Of a stretch of DNA of 13,941 nucleotides, positions 1 to 6,348 are shown piece by piece (the stretch's first letter is position 1; each line of letters begins with the position of its first letter). A model generated the notes under the pieces. The model saw nothing but the letters and a program-made list of their open reading frames with translations, had not been told where the DNA came from and did no database searches. A program made the position numbers and the translations under genes. The stretch comes from Thermohalobaculum sp038524325 (lineage in GTDB: Bacteria > Pseudomonadota > Alphaproteobacteria > Rhodobacterales > Rhodobacteraceae). The stretch spans positions 1 through 13,941 of the forward strand of contig JBCBIS010000106.1 in assembly GCA_038524325.1 (NCBI GenBank). Direction: 5' to 3'.

Positions 1-30
1 ATTCTGTGTAATTATGCACTTTCACAGAAT
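1..30. promoter_or_regulatory. 30-bp palindrome, candidate operator upstream of early operon
   Basis: ATTCTGTG at 1-8 is the exact reverse complement of CACAGAAT at 23-30, with a 14-nt AT-rich spacer. It lies upstream of the early promoter, where Mu-like phages place repressor and Ner operators between the divergent repressor gene (not in the window) and the early genes. There is no T-run after it on the + strand, so a rightward terminator is unlikely. The operator role is inferred from position. Confidence 0.5.
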
Positions 31-104
31 GCCATTCAGCAGCAAATTCAGTGTATTTTCACATTGACCGGCGGTGCTGTCACGCATAAAGTGTAAATAT
101 GCAT
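6..104. repeat. Three GTGTA boxes in the early control region
   Basis: GTGTA occurs at 6-10, 51-55 and 91-95, spaced 45 and 40 bp, roughly four helical turns. Around the boxes, ATTCTGTGTA (1-10) matches ATTCAGTGTA (46-55) at 9 of 10 positions, and GTGTAATTATGCAC (6-19) matches GTGTAAATATGCAT (91-104) at 12 of 14. The third box overlaps the -10 region and the first start codon, so a protein bound there would block transcription or translation initiation. They are probably binding sites for the phage repressor or a Ner-like protein; the protein is not identified. Confidence 0.45.
64..92 (+). promoter_or_regulatory. Putative early promoter
   Basis: TTGACC at 64-69 (5 of 6 to the -35 consensus) is followed after 17 bp by TAAAGT at 87-92 (4 of 6 to the -10 consensus). 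A start site about 7 nt downstream falls on the A of the ATG at 99, which would make the first mRNA leaderless. That agrees with the lack of a Shine-Dalgarno sequence before this ATG. The -10 match is modest. Confidence 0.45.
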
Positions 105-350
105 TATGCAGACCCCAAACACTTGATCGACTTAGTTGAGGCCTTCGCGGGCCACACTGGCCGGCGAGAGGCGACGATCAGCAATAAAGCCTGCGGTCAG
201 GCACGTCTGTTCAAGGCACTTCGAAATGGCGGGGGCTGCACGCTGCGGACCTATGAGCGGGTTCTGAAGTGGTTCGATGCACACTGGCCCGATGATCTGA
301 GCTGGCCACAGAACACGCCGCGCCCAAGCGAAGACAGGCGGGCAGCATGA
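99..350 (+). CDS. Small HTH-like early regulator (Ner position)
   Basis: This 83-residue basic protein is the first rightward gene, the place where Mu encodes the Ner regulator. Residues about 26-63 read as a compact helical DNA-binding region: an ATISNKACG segment, then LFKALRNGGGCTLRTYERVLKWFDAHWP. That last block resembles one in small regulators of alphaproteobacterial phages and prophages; this is recalled, not searched. The ATG has no Shine-Dalgarno sequence and may be translated from a leaderless mRNA. The stop overlaps the next start (ATGA), indicating coupled translation. A role in early/lysogeny control is inferred from position and fold. It is not clearly homologous to Mu Ner, so no symbol is given. 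Confidence 0.7.
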   Translation: MHYADPKHLIDLVEAFAGHTGRREATISNKACGQARLFKALRNGGGCTLRTYERVLKWFDAHWPDDLSWPQNTPRPSEDRRAA

Positions 351-634
351 GCGGAAGGCGCGACATGCTGACCAAGACCGCGCCCCCGGCGCCTGGGGTG
401 GTGACCGAGCCGATGCTGCTGATCCAGGAGAGCGAGAAGGCGGTGCTGGTGGGGTATTCAACCTTCACCGCCGAGTGGCTGCCAAAGAAGCGCATCCAGA
501 TTGAGCGTAGCGATCAGACCTTCAAGTCGAGGCCCGTTGTGCGGGTCACGTTGGGCCGCGCGATGTTTGAGAAGCTGGGCGGATGTCGCCGCCGCGATGA
601 ACTGCTGAAAAAAATGGGAGGCGTGAATGCGTAA
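347..634 (+). CDS. Small protein of unknown function, beta-rich
   Basis: A 95-residue protein whose start overlaps the preceding stop as ATGA. An internal ATG at 365 has a better-placed purine-rich GGAAGG (352-357) and could be the true start, removing six residues. The core, about residues 22-75, alternates hydrophobic and charged residues (LLIQESEKAVLVGY, then AEWLPKKRIQIE), as in a small beta-barrel. An acidic strand followed by a W-(I/L)-P-K turn recurs in short phage proteins of unknown role. The C-terminus is basic (GGCRRRDELLKKMGG). No catalytic motif, signal peptide or membrane segment is seen. It is probably an early accessory protein. Confidence 0.65.
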   Translation: MSGRRDMLTKTAPPAPGVVTEPMLLIQESEKAVLVGYSTFTAEWLPKKRIQIERSDQTFKSRPVVRVTLGRAMFEKLGGCRRRDELLKKMGGVNA

Positions 635-758
635 GGCGATTGCCGCGCTGGGCGAACTGATGTGTCAGCCGCTGGCTGTCATCATCGGCGAGATCCTGGC
701 CGCTGTGACCCTGGTGGCCATGGTCTTCATGTTGCTGGTGATCGGGGGAAGCTTGTGA
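627..758 (+). CDS. 43-residue single-pass membrane protein
   Basis: This short frame starts with ATG inside the end of the preceding gene (8-nt overlap) and its TGA overlaps the next ATG (ATGA at 757-760 region). It encodes 43 residues: a short N-terminus with two basic residues, then an almost continuous hydrophobic stretch from about residue 17 to 42 (LAVIIGEILAAVTL, then VAMVFMLLVIGG). That is enough for one transmembrane helix. The preceding GGGAGGCGTGA (615-625) supplies a good Shine-Dalgarno. The seamless chain of overlaps on both sides argues it is real despite its size. Function unknown; small phage membrane proteins include superinfection-exclusion and lysis regulators, but nothing assigns it to either. 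Confidence 0.6.
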   Translation: MRKAIAALGELMCQPLAVIIGEILAAVTLVAMVFMLLVIGGSL

Positions 759-1033
759 TGCCCGAGGCTTATCGCGTTCGCCGATACAAGCATGGCTATG
801 CCGTTTTCGATGAAGATGGCCAGAAGATCACCGGGCAAAGCACACACGCCCAGTGTTTAGAGATGATCGACAAGATCCAGAAGTCGAAGACCGTCCGCAC
901 ACGGAATTGCCTCTGTTGCGGTGTGCCGTTTCCAAGCGAGGGGATCGGCAACCGGATCTGTCTGGTCTGCAAGGGCAGTGCGCTCTTTCAAGGTGCCGAC
1001 CCGCGCGACTGTTCGACCGGTAGAAACCTGTGA
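758..1033 (+). CDS. Small zinc-ribbon protein
   Basis: A 91-residue protein. The ATG at 758 is chosen because it overlaps the previous TGA; the frame is open further upstream (to 662), but that part overlaps the membrane protein gene. Residues 5-40 form a small alpha/beta segment (YRVRRYKHGYAVFDEDG). Residues 51-71 carry a four-cysteine zinc ribbon, CLCC at 51-54 and CLVC at 68-71, joined by GVPFPSEGIGNRI. Phage zinc ribbons of this size usually bind nucleic acid or a host protein. The stop overlaps the next start (TGATG). Zinc binding is inferred from cysteine spacing; the partner is unknown. Confidence 0.7.
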   Translation: MPEAYRVRRYKHGYAVFDEDGQKITGQSTHAQCLEMIDKIQKSKTVRTRNCLCCGVPFPSEGIGNRICLVCKGSALFQGADPRDCSTGRNL

Positions 1034-1284
1034 TGGGGGCCCGGATGAACGCCGCGAAGCTGTCGACCAGCCCCCGGCTGATCCGGGTTCTGGCAGTGCT
1101 GGAGGATGGGCAGGAACATAGCTCGCTGGAGGTCGCGGCAAGATCCGGGACGATTGCGCCGGGGACATGCGTCTCGGAACTGCGCGCCAACGGTTACAGC
1201 ATCGATTGCACCCAGCGGCATGTCGAGGGCAAGCGGGTCTGGTATTATCGGCTGATCGGCCGACCCTCGGGCAGGGTGGCGTGA
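1033..1284 (+). CDS. Winged helix-turn-helix protein (HTH_39-like)
   Basis: An 83-residue protein from the ATG at 1033, which overlaps the previous stop (TGATG). ATG 1045 (MNAAKLST) and GTG 1030 are alternative starts. Residues about 14-75 fit a winged helix: LIRVLAVLEDGQEHSSLEVAA forms helices 1-2, TCVSELRANGYSI is the recognition helix leading into the wing, and GKRVWYYRLIG is a basic beta-hairpin. The pattern resembles phage HTH proteins of the HTH_39 type, often found next to recombination or replication genes. The stop overlaps the ParB-like start (GTGATG). Likely a DNA-binding accessory or regulatory protein of the early operon; target unknown. Confidence 0.65.
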   Translation: MGARMNAAKLSTSPRLIRVLAVLEDGQEHSSLEVAARSGTIAPGTCVSELRANGYSIDCTQRHVEGKRVWYYRLIGRPSGRVA

Positions 1285-2129
1285 TGGCCAAGCTGCTGGA
1301 GGCCCGCGACGTCAGGGTCGAGGAGATCGACGCAACAGACCGGTTGCGCCCCGTCTCGGACAGCGCCGTCGCGGCGATCATGACATCGATCGAGCAAGTC
1401 GGCGACACTCTGACACCGATCACCGTCAGAGCGATGTCAGACGGCCGCCTGCGACTGATTGCCGGCGGCCACCGGCTGGAAGCCTTTCGCCGCCTGGAGC
1501 GGCCGACCATCAGGGCCGAGGTTTGGCAGTGTTCGGACGACTGGGCGAAGCTGGCCGAGATCGACGAGAACCTGGCCGGGGCAGACCTGTCGGTGCTGGA
1601 GCTGTCGACCTTTCTGGCGAGCCGCAAGGCTGTCTATGAGCGCCTGAACCCGACCACCGCGAAGGGTCGCGCGGGCGCGGCTGCCCGGTGGGTCGAGGAT
1701 GCAAGCGACATGATGTCGTTTGCATCGGCGACGGCGGAAAAACGCGGTATCTCCACCCGGCATGTCGAGAGGTTGGTGCGCGTTGGGCAGAACCTGGACG
1801 CCGCCGCTGTCGAGACCCTGCGCGGCATCGAGGGCCAGCTGAAACTGGCCGACCTGAAACAGCTGGCCGAGCTGACGCCAGACCAGCAAAGAGCCGCCGC
1901 CAACGATGCAACGGATGCCAATTCTGGATCTCTGAAAGCGGCGATCCAGAAGGCGAAGGGAAAGAAGGCGGCCAAGGCGCCCAGCGCCGAGGAGACCGCG
2001 CTGCGCAAAATGCGCGAGCTGTGGGCCCGGGCGCCGATGAAGGCGAAGCGGGCGTTCCTAGACGATCTGGCGGGAGATCCGAAGACCGCGAAGATGATCA
2101 GCGCAGCGCTGGGGAAGGCCCAGGGCTGA
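1284..2129 (+). CDS. ParB-like (ParB/sulfiredoxin fold) DNA-binding protein
   Basis: A 281-residue protein from ATG 1284, overlapping the preceding TGA; the frame extends upstream to 1167 only as a shadow. Residues about 14-85 form a ParB N-terminal domain: ITVRAMSDGRLRLIAGGHRLEAFRRL holds the GGHRLEA nucleotide-binding box (61-67), followed by AEIDENL (91-97). Residues 145-170 (SATAEKRGISTRHVERLVRVG) look like the ParB helix-turn-helix. The C-terminal third is Lys/Ala-rich (KAKGKKAAKA, 223-231) and ends in a helical region, with no clear ParB dimer domain. ParB-like genes just before the transposase occur in some alphaproteobacterial Mu-like phages (recalled). Possible roles are segregation, target choice or regulation; none is proven. 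Confidence 0.8.
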   Translation: MAKLLEARDVRVEEIDATDRLRPVSDSAVAAIMTSIEQVGDTLTPITVRAMSDGRLRLIAGGHRLEAFRRLERPTIRAEVWQCSDDWAKLAEIDENLAGADLSVLELSTFLASRKAVYERLNPTTAKGRAGAAARWVEDASDMMSFASATAEKRGISTRHVERLVRVGQNLDAAAVETLRGIEGQLKLADLKQLAELTPDQQRAAANDATDANSGSLKAAIQKAKGKKAAKAPSAEETALRKMRELWARAPMKAKRAFLDDLAGDPKTAKMISAALGKAQG

Positions 2130-2130
2130 C

Positions 2131-4062
2131 ATGCAGGAGTGGTGGACCCCAGCAGAGATCGCGAAGGCCGGCTTGCCCGACCTGCCAGGAACTGGCAGGC
2201 GGGTGACGGCGCTGGCCGAGCGCGAGGGCTGGCGAAGCAATCAAGGGCTGGCACGGCGCCGACCAGGCCGGGGCGGTGGCTGGGAGTATCACATCCGCCT
2301 GTTCCCGACCCGCGCGCAGGCCCAGCTGATGGCCGCCGATGCAGAGGATCGAGACCCAGCGCCCAGGCAAGAGAAGCCCGCCCCCAGCGATGCCTGGGCC
2401 GTCTATGAGCGACTGCCCGAGAAGGTGAAAGCGAAGGCCGAGGCCCGGCTGGCGGTGATCCAGTCGGTCGAGATCCTGGAACAAAGTGGCAGCACCCGGG
2501 CGGATGCGGTGGGGATCGCGGCGCGCATCAATAGCACATCGCCCAGGACGATCTGGAATTGGCTATCGTCGATCGAGGCGGTTCCCGAGGCCGACCGACT
2601 GCCCTATCTGGCGCCCCGTCACCGGACGGCGAAGCGCGAGATCGAGAAGGCCGAGTTGAGCCCGCACGCCTGGGAAGCGTTCAAGACCGATTATCTGCGG
2701 CCCGAGCGGCCGACCCTGACCAGCGCCTATCGTCGGGTCGCCCGGCTGGCCGAGGTTAAGGGCTGGGATCTGCCATCACAGCGCACCCTGGAGCGGCGCG
2801 TGAAGGCCGAGATCCCGCCCGCCACCGTGATCCTGGCGCGAGAAGGGGCCGAAGCCCTGAAACGCCGGTTCCCGCCCCAGATCCGCGACAAGTCGGATCT
2901 GCAGGCCATGACATGCGTCAACGCCGACGGGCACAAATGGGACGTCTTCGTCCGGTGGCCCGACGGCACCGTCGGCAGGCCCCTGATGGTGGCGTTCCAA
3001 GATGTCTATTCGGGCCGCATCCTGAGCTGGCGCACCGATCAGACCGAGAACCGGCTGGCCGTGATGCTGGCGTTCGGCGACATGATCGAGACGTTCGGCA
3101 TCCCCGACCATTGTGTGCTGGATAATGGGCGCGCCTTCGCTTCGAAGTGGGTGACCGGCGGCATTCCGAACCGATACCGCTTCAAGGTGAAGGCGGACGA
3201 TCCCGTCGGCGTGATGCCCAAGATGGGCGTCAAGGTGCACTGGACCATCCCGTATTCGGGCCGGTCAAAGCCGATTGAACGGGCGTTCAGAGACCTTTGC
3301 GACGACGTCGCGAAGGACCCCCGGTTCGCCGGGGCCTATGTCGGCAATCGGCCCGACGCAAAGCCCGAGAATTACGGCGCCACGGCCGTCCCGCTCGATG
3401 TCTTCGAGGCCGTCGTCGCCGAGGGGATCGCCGAACACAACGCCCGCAGCGGGCGACGGTCGGCGGTTTGCAAGGGGCGATCCTTCGTCGAGGCGTTCGA
3501 GGAGAGCTATCAGACGGCGCTGATCCGCAAGGCGTCGGCCGAGCAACGCCGCTGGTGTCTGATGGCCGTCGATGCGGTGACGCCGGATCGGAATTCTGGG
3601 GCAATCCGCTTCCAGGAGAATGCCTATTGGGCCGAGTGGTCGCCCGATATGGCGGGGCAGAAAGTGGTCATCCGATTTGACCCGGCCGCCCTGCATGACG
3701 GCATCCATGTCGAGAAGCTGACGGGCGAGTATGTCGGGCACGCCGCCTGCATCGAAAAAGTCGGTTTCCTGTCGCTGGCGGACGCCCAGACCCATGCCCG
3801 CGAAGGACGCCGTCGCCTGCGCGCCGAGCGCGAGGCCCTTGACGCAAGCCGCAAAATGAACATCGCCGAACTGGCCCGCGAGCTGGACGCGATTGGCGCG
3901 GATGAAACGCCGCCGCCAGCGCCGAAAGTGGTGCGCCCCATGTTCGCCGGTTCCGCCGCCGCCGCCGCCGCGGCCGAGCCGACCGAGGAATTCGACGCCG
4001 CCGATCTGATCGACCGCCGCCTTCGCGGGGCCGAGCTGCGACTGGTTGCGTCGGAGGAGTGA
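2131..4062 (+). CDS. A: Mu-type DDE transposase (MuA homologue)
   Basis: A 643-residue recombinase that cuts phage ends and joins them to target DNA for integration and replicative transposition. Residues about 4-75 form the winged-helix enhancer-binding domain (WWTPAEIAKAGLPDLP at its start). Residues 80-245 contain the Mu end-binding HTH region (ADAVGIAARINSTSPRTIWNWL). The catalytic core carries D266 (VNADGHKW), D331 (VLDNGRAF) and E383 (SKPIERAF), close in position to the D-D-E triad of Mu MuA. A beta-barrel region (YWAEWSPDMAGQKVVIRF) follows. The C-terminus has a helical basic part, a seven-alanine linker (about 609-615) and an acidic end (VASEE). Full length, all three catalytic residues present. 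The start lies 1 nt after the ParB-like stop. Confidence 0.96.
   Translation: MQEWWTPAEIAKAGLPDLPGTGRRVTALAEREGWRSNQGLARRRPGRGGGWEYHIRLFPTRAQAQLMAADAEDRDPAPRQEKPAPSDAWAVYERLPEKVKAKAEARLAVIQSVEILEQSGSTRADAVGIAARINSTSPRTIWNWLSSIEAVPEADRLPYLAPRHRTAKREIEKAELSPHAWEAFKTDYLRPERPTLTSAYRRVARLAEVKGWDLPSQRTLERRVKAEIPPATVILAREGAEALKRRFPPQIRDKSDLQAMTCVNADGHKWDVFVRWPDGTVGRPLMVAFQDVYSGRILSWRTDQTENRLAVMLAFGDMIETFGIPDHCVLDNGRAFASKWVTGGIPNRYRFKVKADDPVGVMPKMGVKVHWTIPYSGRSKPIERAFRDLCDDVAKDPRFAGAYVGNRPDAKPENYGATAVPLDVFEAVVAEGIAEHNARSGRRSAVCKGRSFVEAFEESYQTALIRKASAEQRRWCLMAVDAVTPDRNSGAIRFQENAYWAEWSPDMAGQKVVIRFDPAALHDGIHVEKLTGEYVGHAACIEKVGFLSLADAQTHAREGRRRLRAEREALDASRKMNIAELARELDAIGADETPPPAPKVVRPMFAGSAAAAAAAEPTEEFDAADLIDRRLRGAELRLVASEE
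3955..3975 (+). repeat. GCC microsatellite encoding an alanine linker in MuA
   Basis: Five GCC codons, one GCG and one GCC encode seven consecutive alanines between the transposase core and its acidic C-terminal segment. It marks a flexible interdomain linker and is a possible replication-slippage site; gain or loss of a triplet would keep the frame. Confidence 0.7.
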
Positions 4063-4115
4063 GCGGGCGGCGTTGCCGCGCCCCCGCTCTGAGACCCATG
4101 GAAAAGGAGATGACC

Positions 4116-5078
4116 ATGAGCCTGGACACCGTTTTGAAGGATGGACCCTTGGCAATCAATGATGAAGACCTGCGCGCGCGCGTCGGCGCGCGGCGATCCA
4201 ATCGCGGACTGAGCCAGAACGCCACCGCGGCCGAGATCGGGATCTCGCCCAGCGTGCTGAGCCAGTGGATGGATCGCAAGTATCGCGGCGACAACGATGC
4301 TGTGGACCGCAAGGTGACGGCCTGGCTGGACGGCGAACGGGCGAAGGATGAGCTGGCCAAACATCGCCCGACCGAGCCGGGCTTCCTGGCCACGCCAATC
4401 GGGAACCGGATCACCAGCGTCCTGAACCTGGCGCATCACTCGCCCGACATGGCCGTAATCGCTGGGGCGCCGGGCGTCGGGAAGACGATGGCCGCGCGCG
4501 AATACATGGCCCGCCACAACAATGTCCACCTGGTAACGATGGACCCCGAGATGACATCGCCGAACCGGCTGCTGGCCGAGGTGATGCATGTGATCGGATT
4601 GCCCGAGAAGTCGCCGACCCAGATGCGATACAAGCTGGAGGAGCATCTGAGAAACACGCGCAGCCTGTTGATTATCGACGAAGCGCAGCACCTGCAGCCG
4701 AAGGCGCTGGATATGGCGCGATCCCTGCACGACCGGATGGAAATCGGCGTCGTCCTGATGGGCAACCACGGGTTTTTCGCGGCGACGAAGTCGCAGTCGA
4801 GGACGGACGGGTTCGCCCAGTTTTTCAGCCGCGTCGGCGCCCGCGTCAGGATCGATGCGCCAACAGAAAAGGACATCGACGTGGTCCTGGATGGCTGGGG
4901 CGTCAGCGATGCGAAGTCCCGCAAGGTGCTGCATGACGTGGCCAGCAAGATGTGGGCGCTGCGCGGTCTGAAAAAGACGATGCACGCCGCCGCTGATCTG
5001 GCCGCCAGTGAGGGCAGCGAGATGACGGCCACCCACATCCGTCAGGCCTGGGCCACCCTGAACCATTTCGACGGGTGA
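4116..5078 (+). CDS. B: Mu-type transposition target-selection ATPase (MuB homologue)
   Basis: A 320-residue AAA+ ATPase that in Mu forms ATP-dependent filaments on target DNA, delivers it to MuA and gives target immunity. An N-terminal Cro-like HTH (about 30-55: RGLSQNATAAEIGISPSVLS, then QW) matches the MuB N-terminal domain. Walker A GAPGVGKT is at 117-124, Walker B LLIIDEAQ at 184-191, and sensor-like GVVLMGNHG at 211-219. A helical C-terminal domain ends in AWATLNHFDG. ATG 4116 is chosen because AAGGAG (4104-4109) sits 6 nt upstream. In-frame ATGs at 4059 (overlapping the MuA stop), 4098 and 4110 are alternatives. Length and adjacency to MuA fit the family. Confidence 0.93.
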   Translation: MSLDTVLKDGPLAINDEDLRARVGARRSNRGLSQNATAAEIGISPSVLSQWMDRKYRGDNDAVDRKVTAWLDGERAKDELAKHRPTEPGFLATPIGNRITSVLNLAHHSPDMAVIAGAPGVGKTMAAREYMARHNNVHLVTMDPEMTSPNRLLAEVMHVIGLPEKSPTQMRYKLEEHLRNTRSLLIIDEAQHLQPKALDMARSLHDRMEIGVVLMGNHGFFAATKSQSRTDGFAQFFSRVGARVRIDAPTEKDIDVVLDGWGVSDAKSRKVLHDVASKMWALRGLKKTMHAAADLAASEGSEMTATHIRQAWATLNHFDG

Positions 5079-5083
5079 GCGGT

Positions 5084-5380
5084 ATGAAAAACCAGCAGAG
5101 AACGACGATTGAGCAACTGTCCGAGCTGCCGGTCGGCGAGTTGATCGCGCTGGCCAGTCGGGGGATGTCGCGCATCCGACAGGACCCCATGCGAGGGCCT
5201 GAACAGCTGCCAGCGGCCGAGGCGGTGGCCATGGCCCGGGTGCTTTATGACCTGATCCCGGTTCACCCAGCATTCCTGCGGCCGGGAGACGAAGGCCGTC
5301 TGGCTGAGATGACGCCGGACGAGTGCCGCGACTTCTTCAACCCATCGGTTCCGCAACCCCGATCGAAGAGCGGGCGATGA
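5084..5380 (+). CDS. Hypothetical early protein, helical
   Basis: A 98-residue protein right after MuB. ATG 5084 lies 4 nt after GGTGAG; an in-frame GTG at 5075 overlapping the MuB stop would add three residues. The N-terminal half is predicted helical (IEQLSELPVGELIALASRGM, then AEAVAMARVLYDLIP at 45-65). The C-terminal half is Pro/Arg-rich (NPSVPQPRSKSGR). There is no signal peptide, membrane segment, cysteine pair or enzyme motif. I do not recognise it. Its place between MuB and Gam suits the poorly conserved early accessory genes of Mu-like phages, which in Mu act on host functions. Confidence 0.65.
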   Translation: MKNQQRTTIEQLSELPVGELIALASRGMSRIRQDPMRGPEQLPAAEAVAMARVLYDLIPVHPAFLRPGDEGRLAEMTPDECRDFFNPSVPQPRSKSGR

Positions 5381-5420
5381 TCCCGCGCAATCACTGAAAA
5401 CAGAAAGAGGAGAACTTAAA

Positions 5421-5840
5421 ATGGCATTCAATCCAGTTGACCGGCCGCATGGTCGGACATCGAACAAGCTCGGGGTGAGCGCCTCGATCAAAGAAGTCAC
5501 CGGACCTGTATCCCTGTTTAACGTGATCATCACGATCACCGAGAGCGCGCAGACGCAGTTCTTTGGCGGCCCCATCAGCGACGAAGACCGTTTCTCGATA
5601 CTGCGCGGAGAGGGACCAGAACGCGGCCAGGTGATGATCCGCAAAGACAGCATCGGCGAGTTCCGATTTACATCGGGGATCCGGGGCTCGCGCAAAGTGT
5701 TCATGGCAGCATGGCCAGGCTGCCCGACGGAGAAGTCGAAGGCCGAGCCCTGCGAATTGGTTCAGGCCGAGAAGAACAAGCTGGTCATTCGCCTGCCCTT
5801 CGCCTTCCCCCCTTTCAAGCCGCAAACCCTGAACGAGTGA
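5421..5840 (+). CDS. Hypothetical protein with a strong own ribosome-binding site
   Basis: A 139-residue protein preceded by a 40-nt A-rich gap with a strong Shine-Dalgarno (AGAGGAGAA, 5405-5413), unlike its overlapping neighbours. It may be made in larger amounts. The sequence is mixed beta: GVSASIKEVTGPVSLFNVII, then a charged middle with GEGPERGQVMIRKDSIGEF, and a C-terminal strand NKLVIRLPFAF ending in a proline-rich tail. Two cysteines (PGCPTEKSKAEPC) are spaced 12 residues apart and do not form a zinc motif. No family is recognised. A nucleic-acid-binding or inhibitor role is possible but unproven. Confidence 0.7.
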   Translation: MAFNPVDRPHGRTSNKLGVSASIKEVTGPVSLFNVIITITESAQTQFFGGPISDEDRFSILRGEGPERGQVMIRKDSIGEFRFTSGIRGSRKVFMAAWPGCPTEKSKAEPCELVQAEKNKLVIRLPFAFPPFKPQTLNE

Positions 5841-5848
5841 GGCGCACA

Positions 5849-6073
5849 ATGGCCATCTATATCACTTCACCTGTCATCCCTGACGACCTGCTGCAGGAGT
5901 ATCACGGCAACGAGAGCGAGCTGCTGAACCTGCTGGCCGCCTGTGCTGAGCAGGATGGTCTGAGCGCGGGGCGTTTGGCCCAGGCATCCAGCGGCTCGCT
6001 CGCCCACCAGTCGATCCCCAACTATTTGCGCGAGCTGGCCGACCAGCTCGACGCCGTTCACGGCGGGGGGTGA
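5849..6073 (+). CDS. Hypothetical 74-residue protein
   Basis: The ATG at 5849 follows GTGAGG (5836-5841) at a plausible spacing, 8 nt after the preceding stop. The frame is open further upstream to 5711 but that part overlaps the previous gene. The protein is mainly helical and acidic: LLQEYHGNESELLNLLAACA, then SAGRLAQASSG and NYLRELADQLDAVHGGG. It resembles small helical phage regulators in size and charge only. No family recognised. It is in the block of small early genes between MuB and Gam. Confidence 0.6.
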   Translation: MAIYITSPVIPDDLLQEYHGNESELLNLLAACAEQDGLSAGRLAQASSGSLAHQSIPNYLRELADQLDAVHGGG

Positions 6074-6076
6074 CCG

Positions 6077-6346
6077 ATGCGCACGCTGCCAACCACCATT
6101 TACGCCGACGTCGTCGGCTGCCCCCAGAACTCGCAATTTGCGCTGATCGCGAACGGGCAGAACGTGACGGCACCCGTCCTGCAGGAGATGGGCGAACACA
6201 CGCCGGGCGCTGTCTTCCTGCCCTGTCCTGTCCAGGCCATGACGATCGCCGTCGGCTGGAATGCGGGCGCCCGCAGCGTGGACGATTGCATCGCGATCAT
6301 GCGGCGCAAGTTGCGCGCGGCCAATCAAATCAGATCGGAGGTGTGA
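6077..6346 (+). CDS. Hypothetical 89-residue protein
   Basis: It starts 3 nt after the preceding stop, with a G-rich ribosome-binding stretch (GGGGGGTGA, 6065-6073), and ends 2 nt before the Gam start. The first part is beta-like (TTIYADVVGCPQNSQFALIA) and the last third is helical and basic (VDDCIAIMRRKLRAANQIRS). Three cysteines are scattered with no metal-binding spacing. The +2 frame is also open here, running into Gam (6070-6873), but its upstream part is Arg/His-rich shadow sequence. The ATG-stop spacing favours this frame. Function not recognised. Confidence 0.6.
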   Translation: MRTLPTTIYADVVGCPQNSQFALIANGQNVTAPVLQEMGEHTPGAVFLPCPVQAMTIAVGWNAGARSVDDCIAIMRRKLRAANQIRSEV

Positions 6347-6348
6347 CC

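Noticed and set aside
3624..5273. 549-codon minus-strand frame antisense to MuA, MuB and the next gene
   Set aside because: It crosses three well-supported genes, is low in recognisable domains and rich in His/Arg/Gly, as expected for antisense GC-rich shadow.
6070..6348. Upstream extension of the Gam frame
   Set aside because: It is Arg/His-rich and overlaps the 89-residue gene. The strong GGAGGTG before 6349 and the 174-residue length match Gam.
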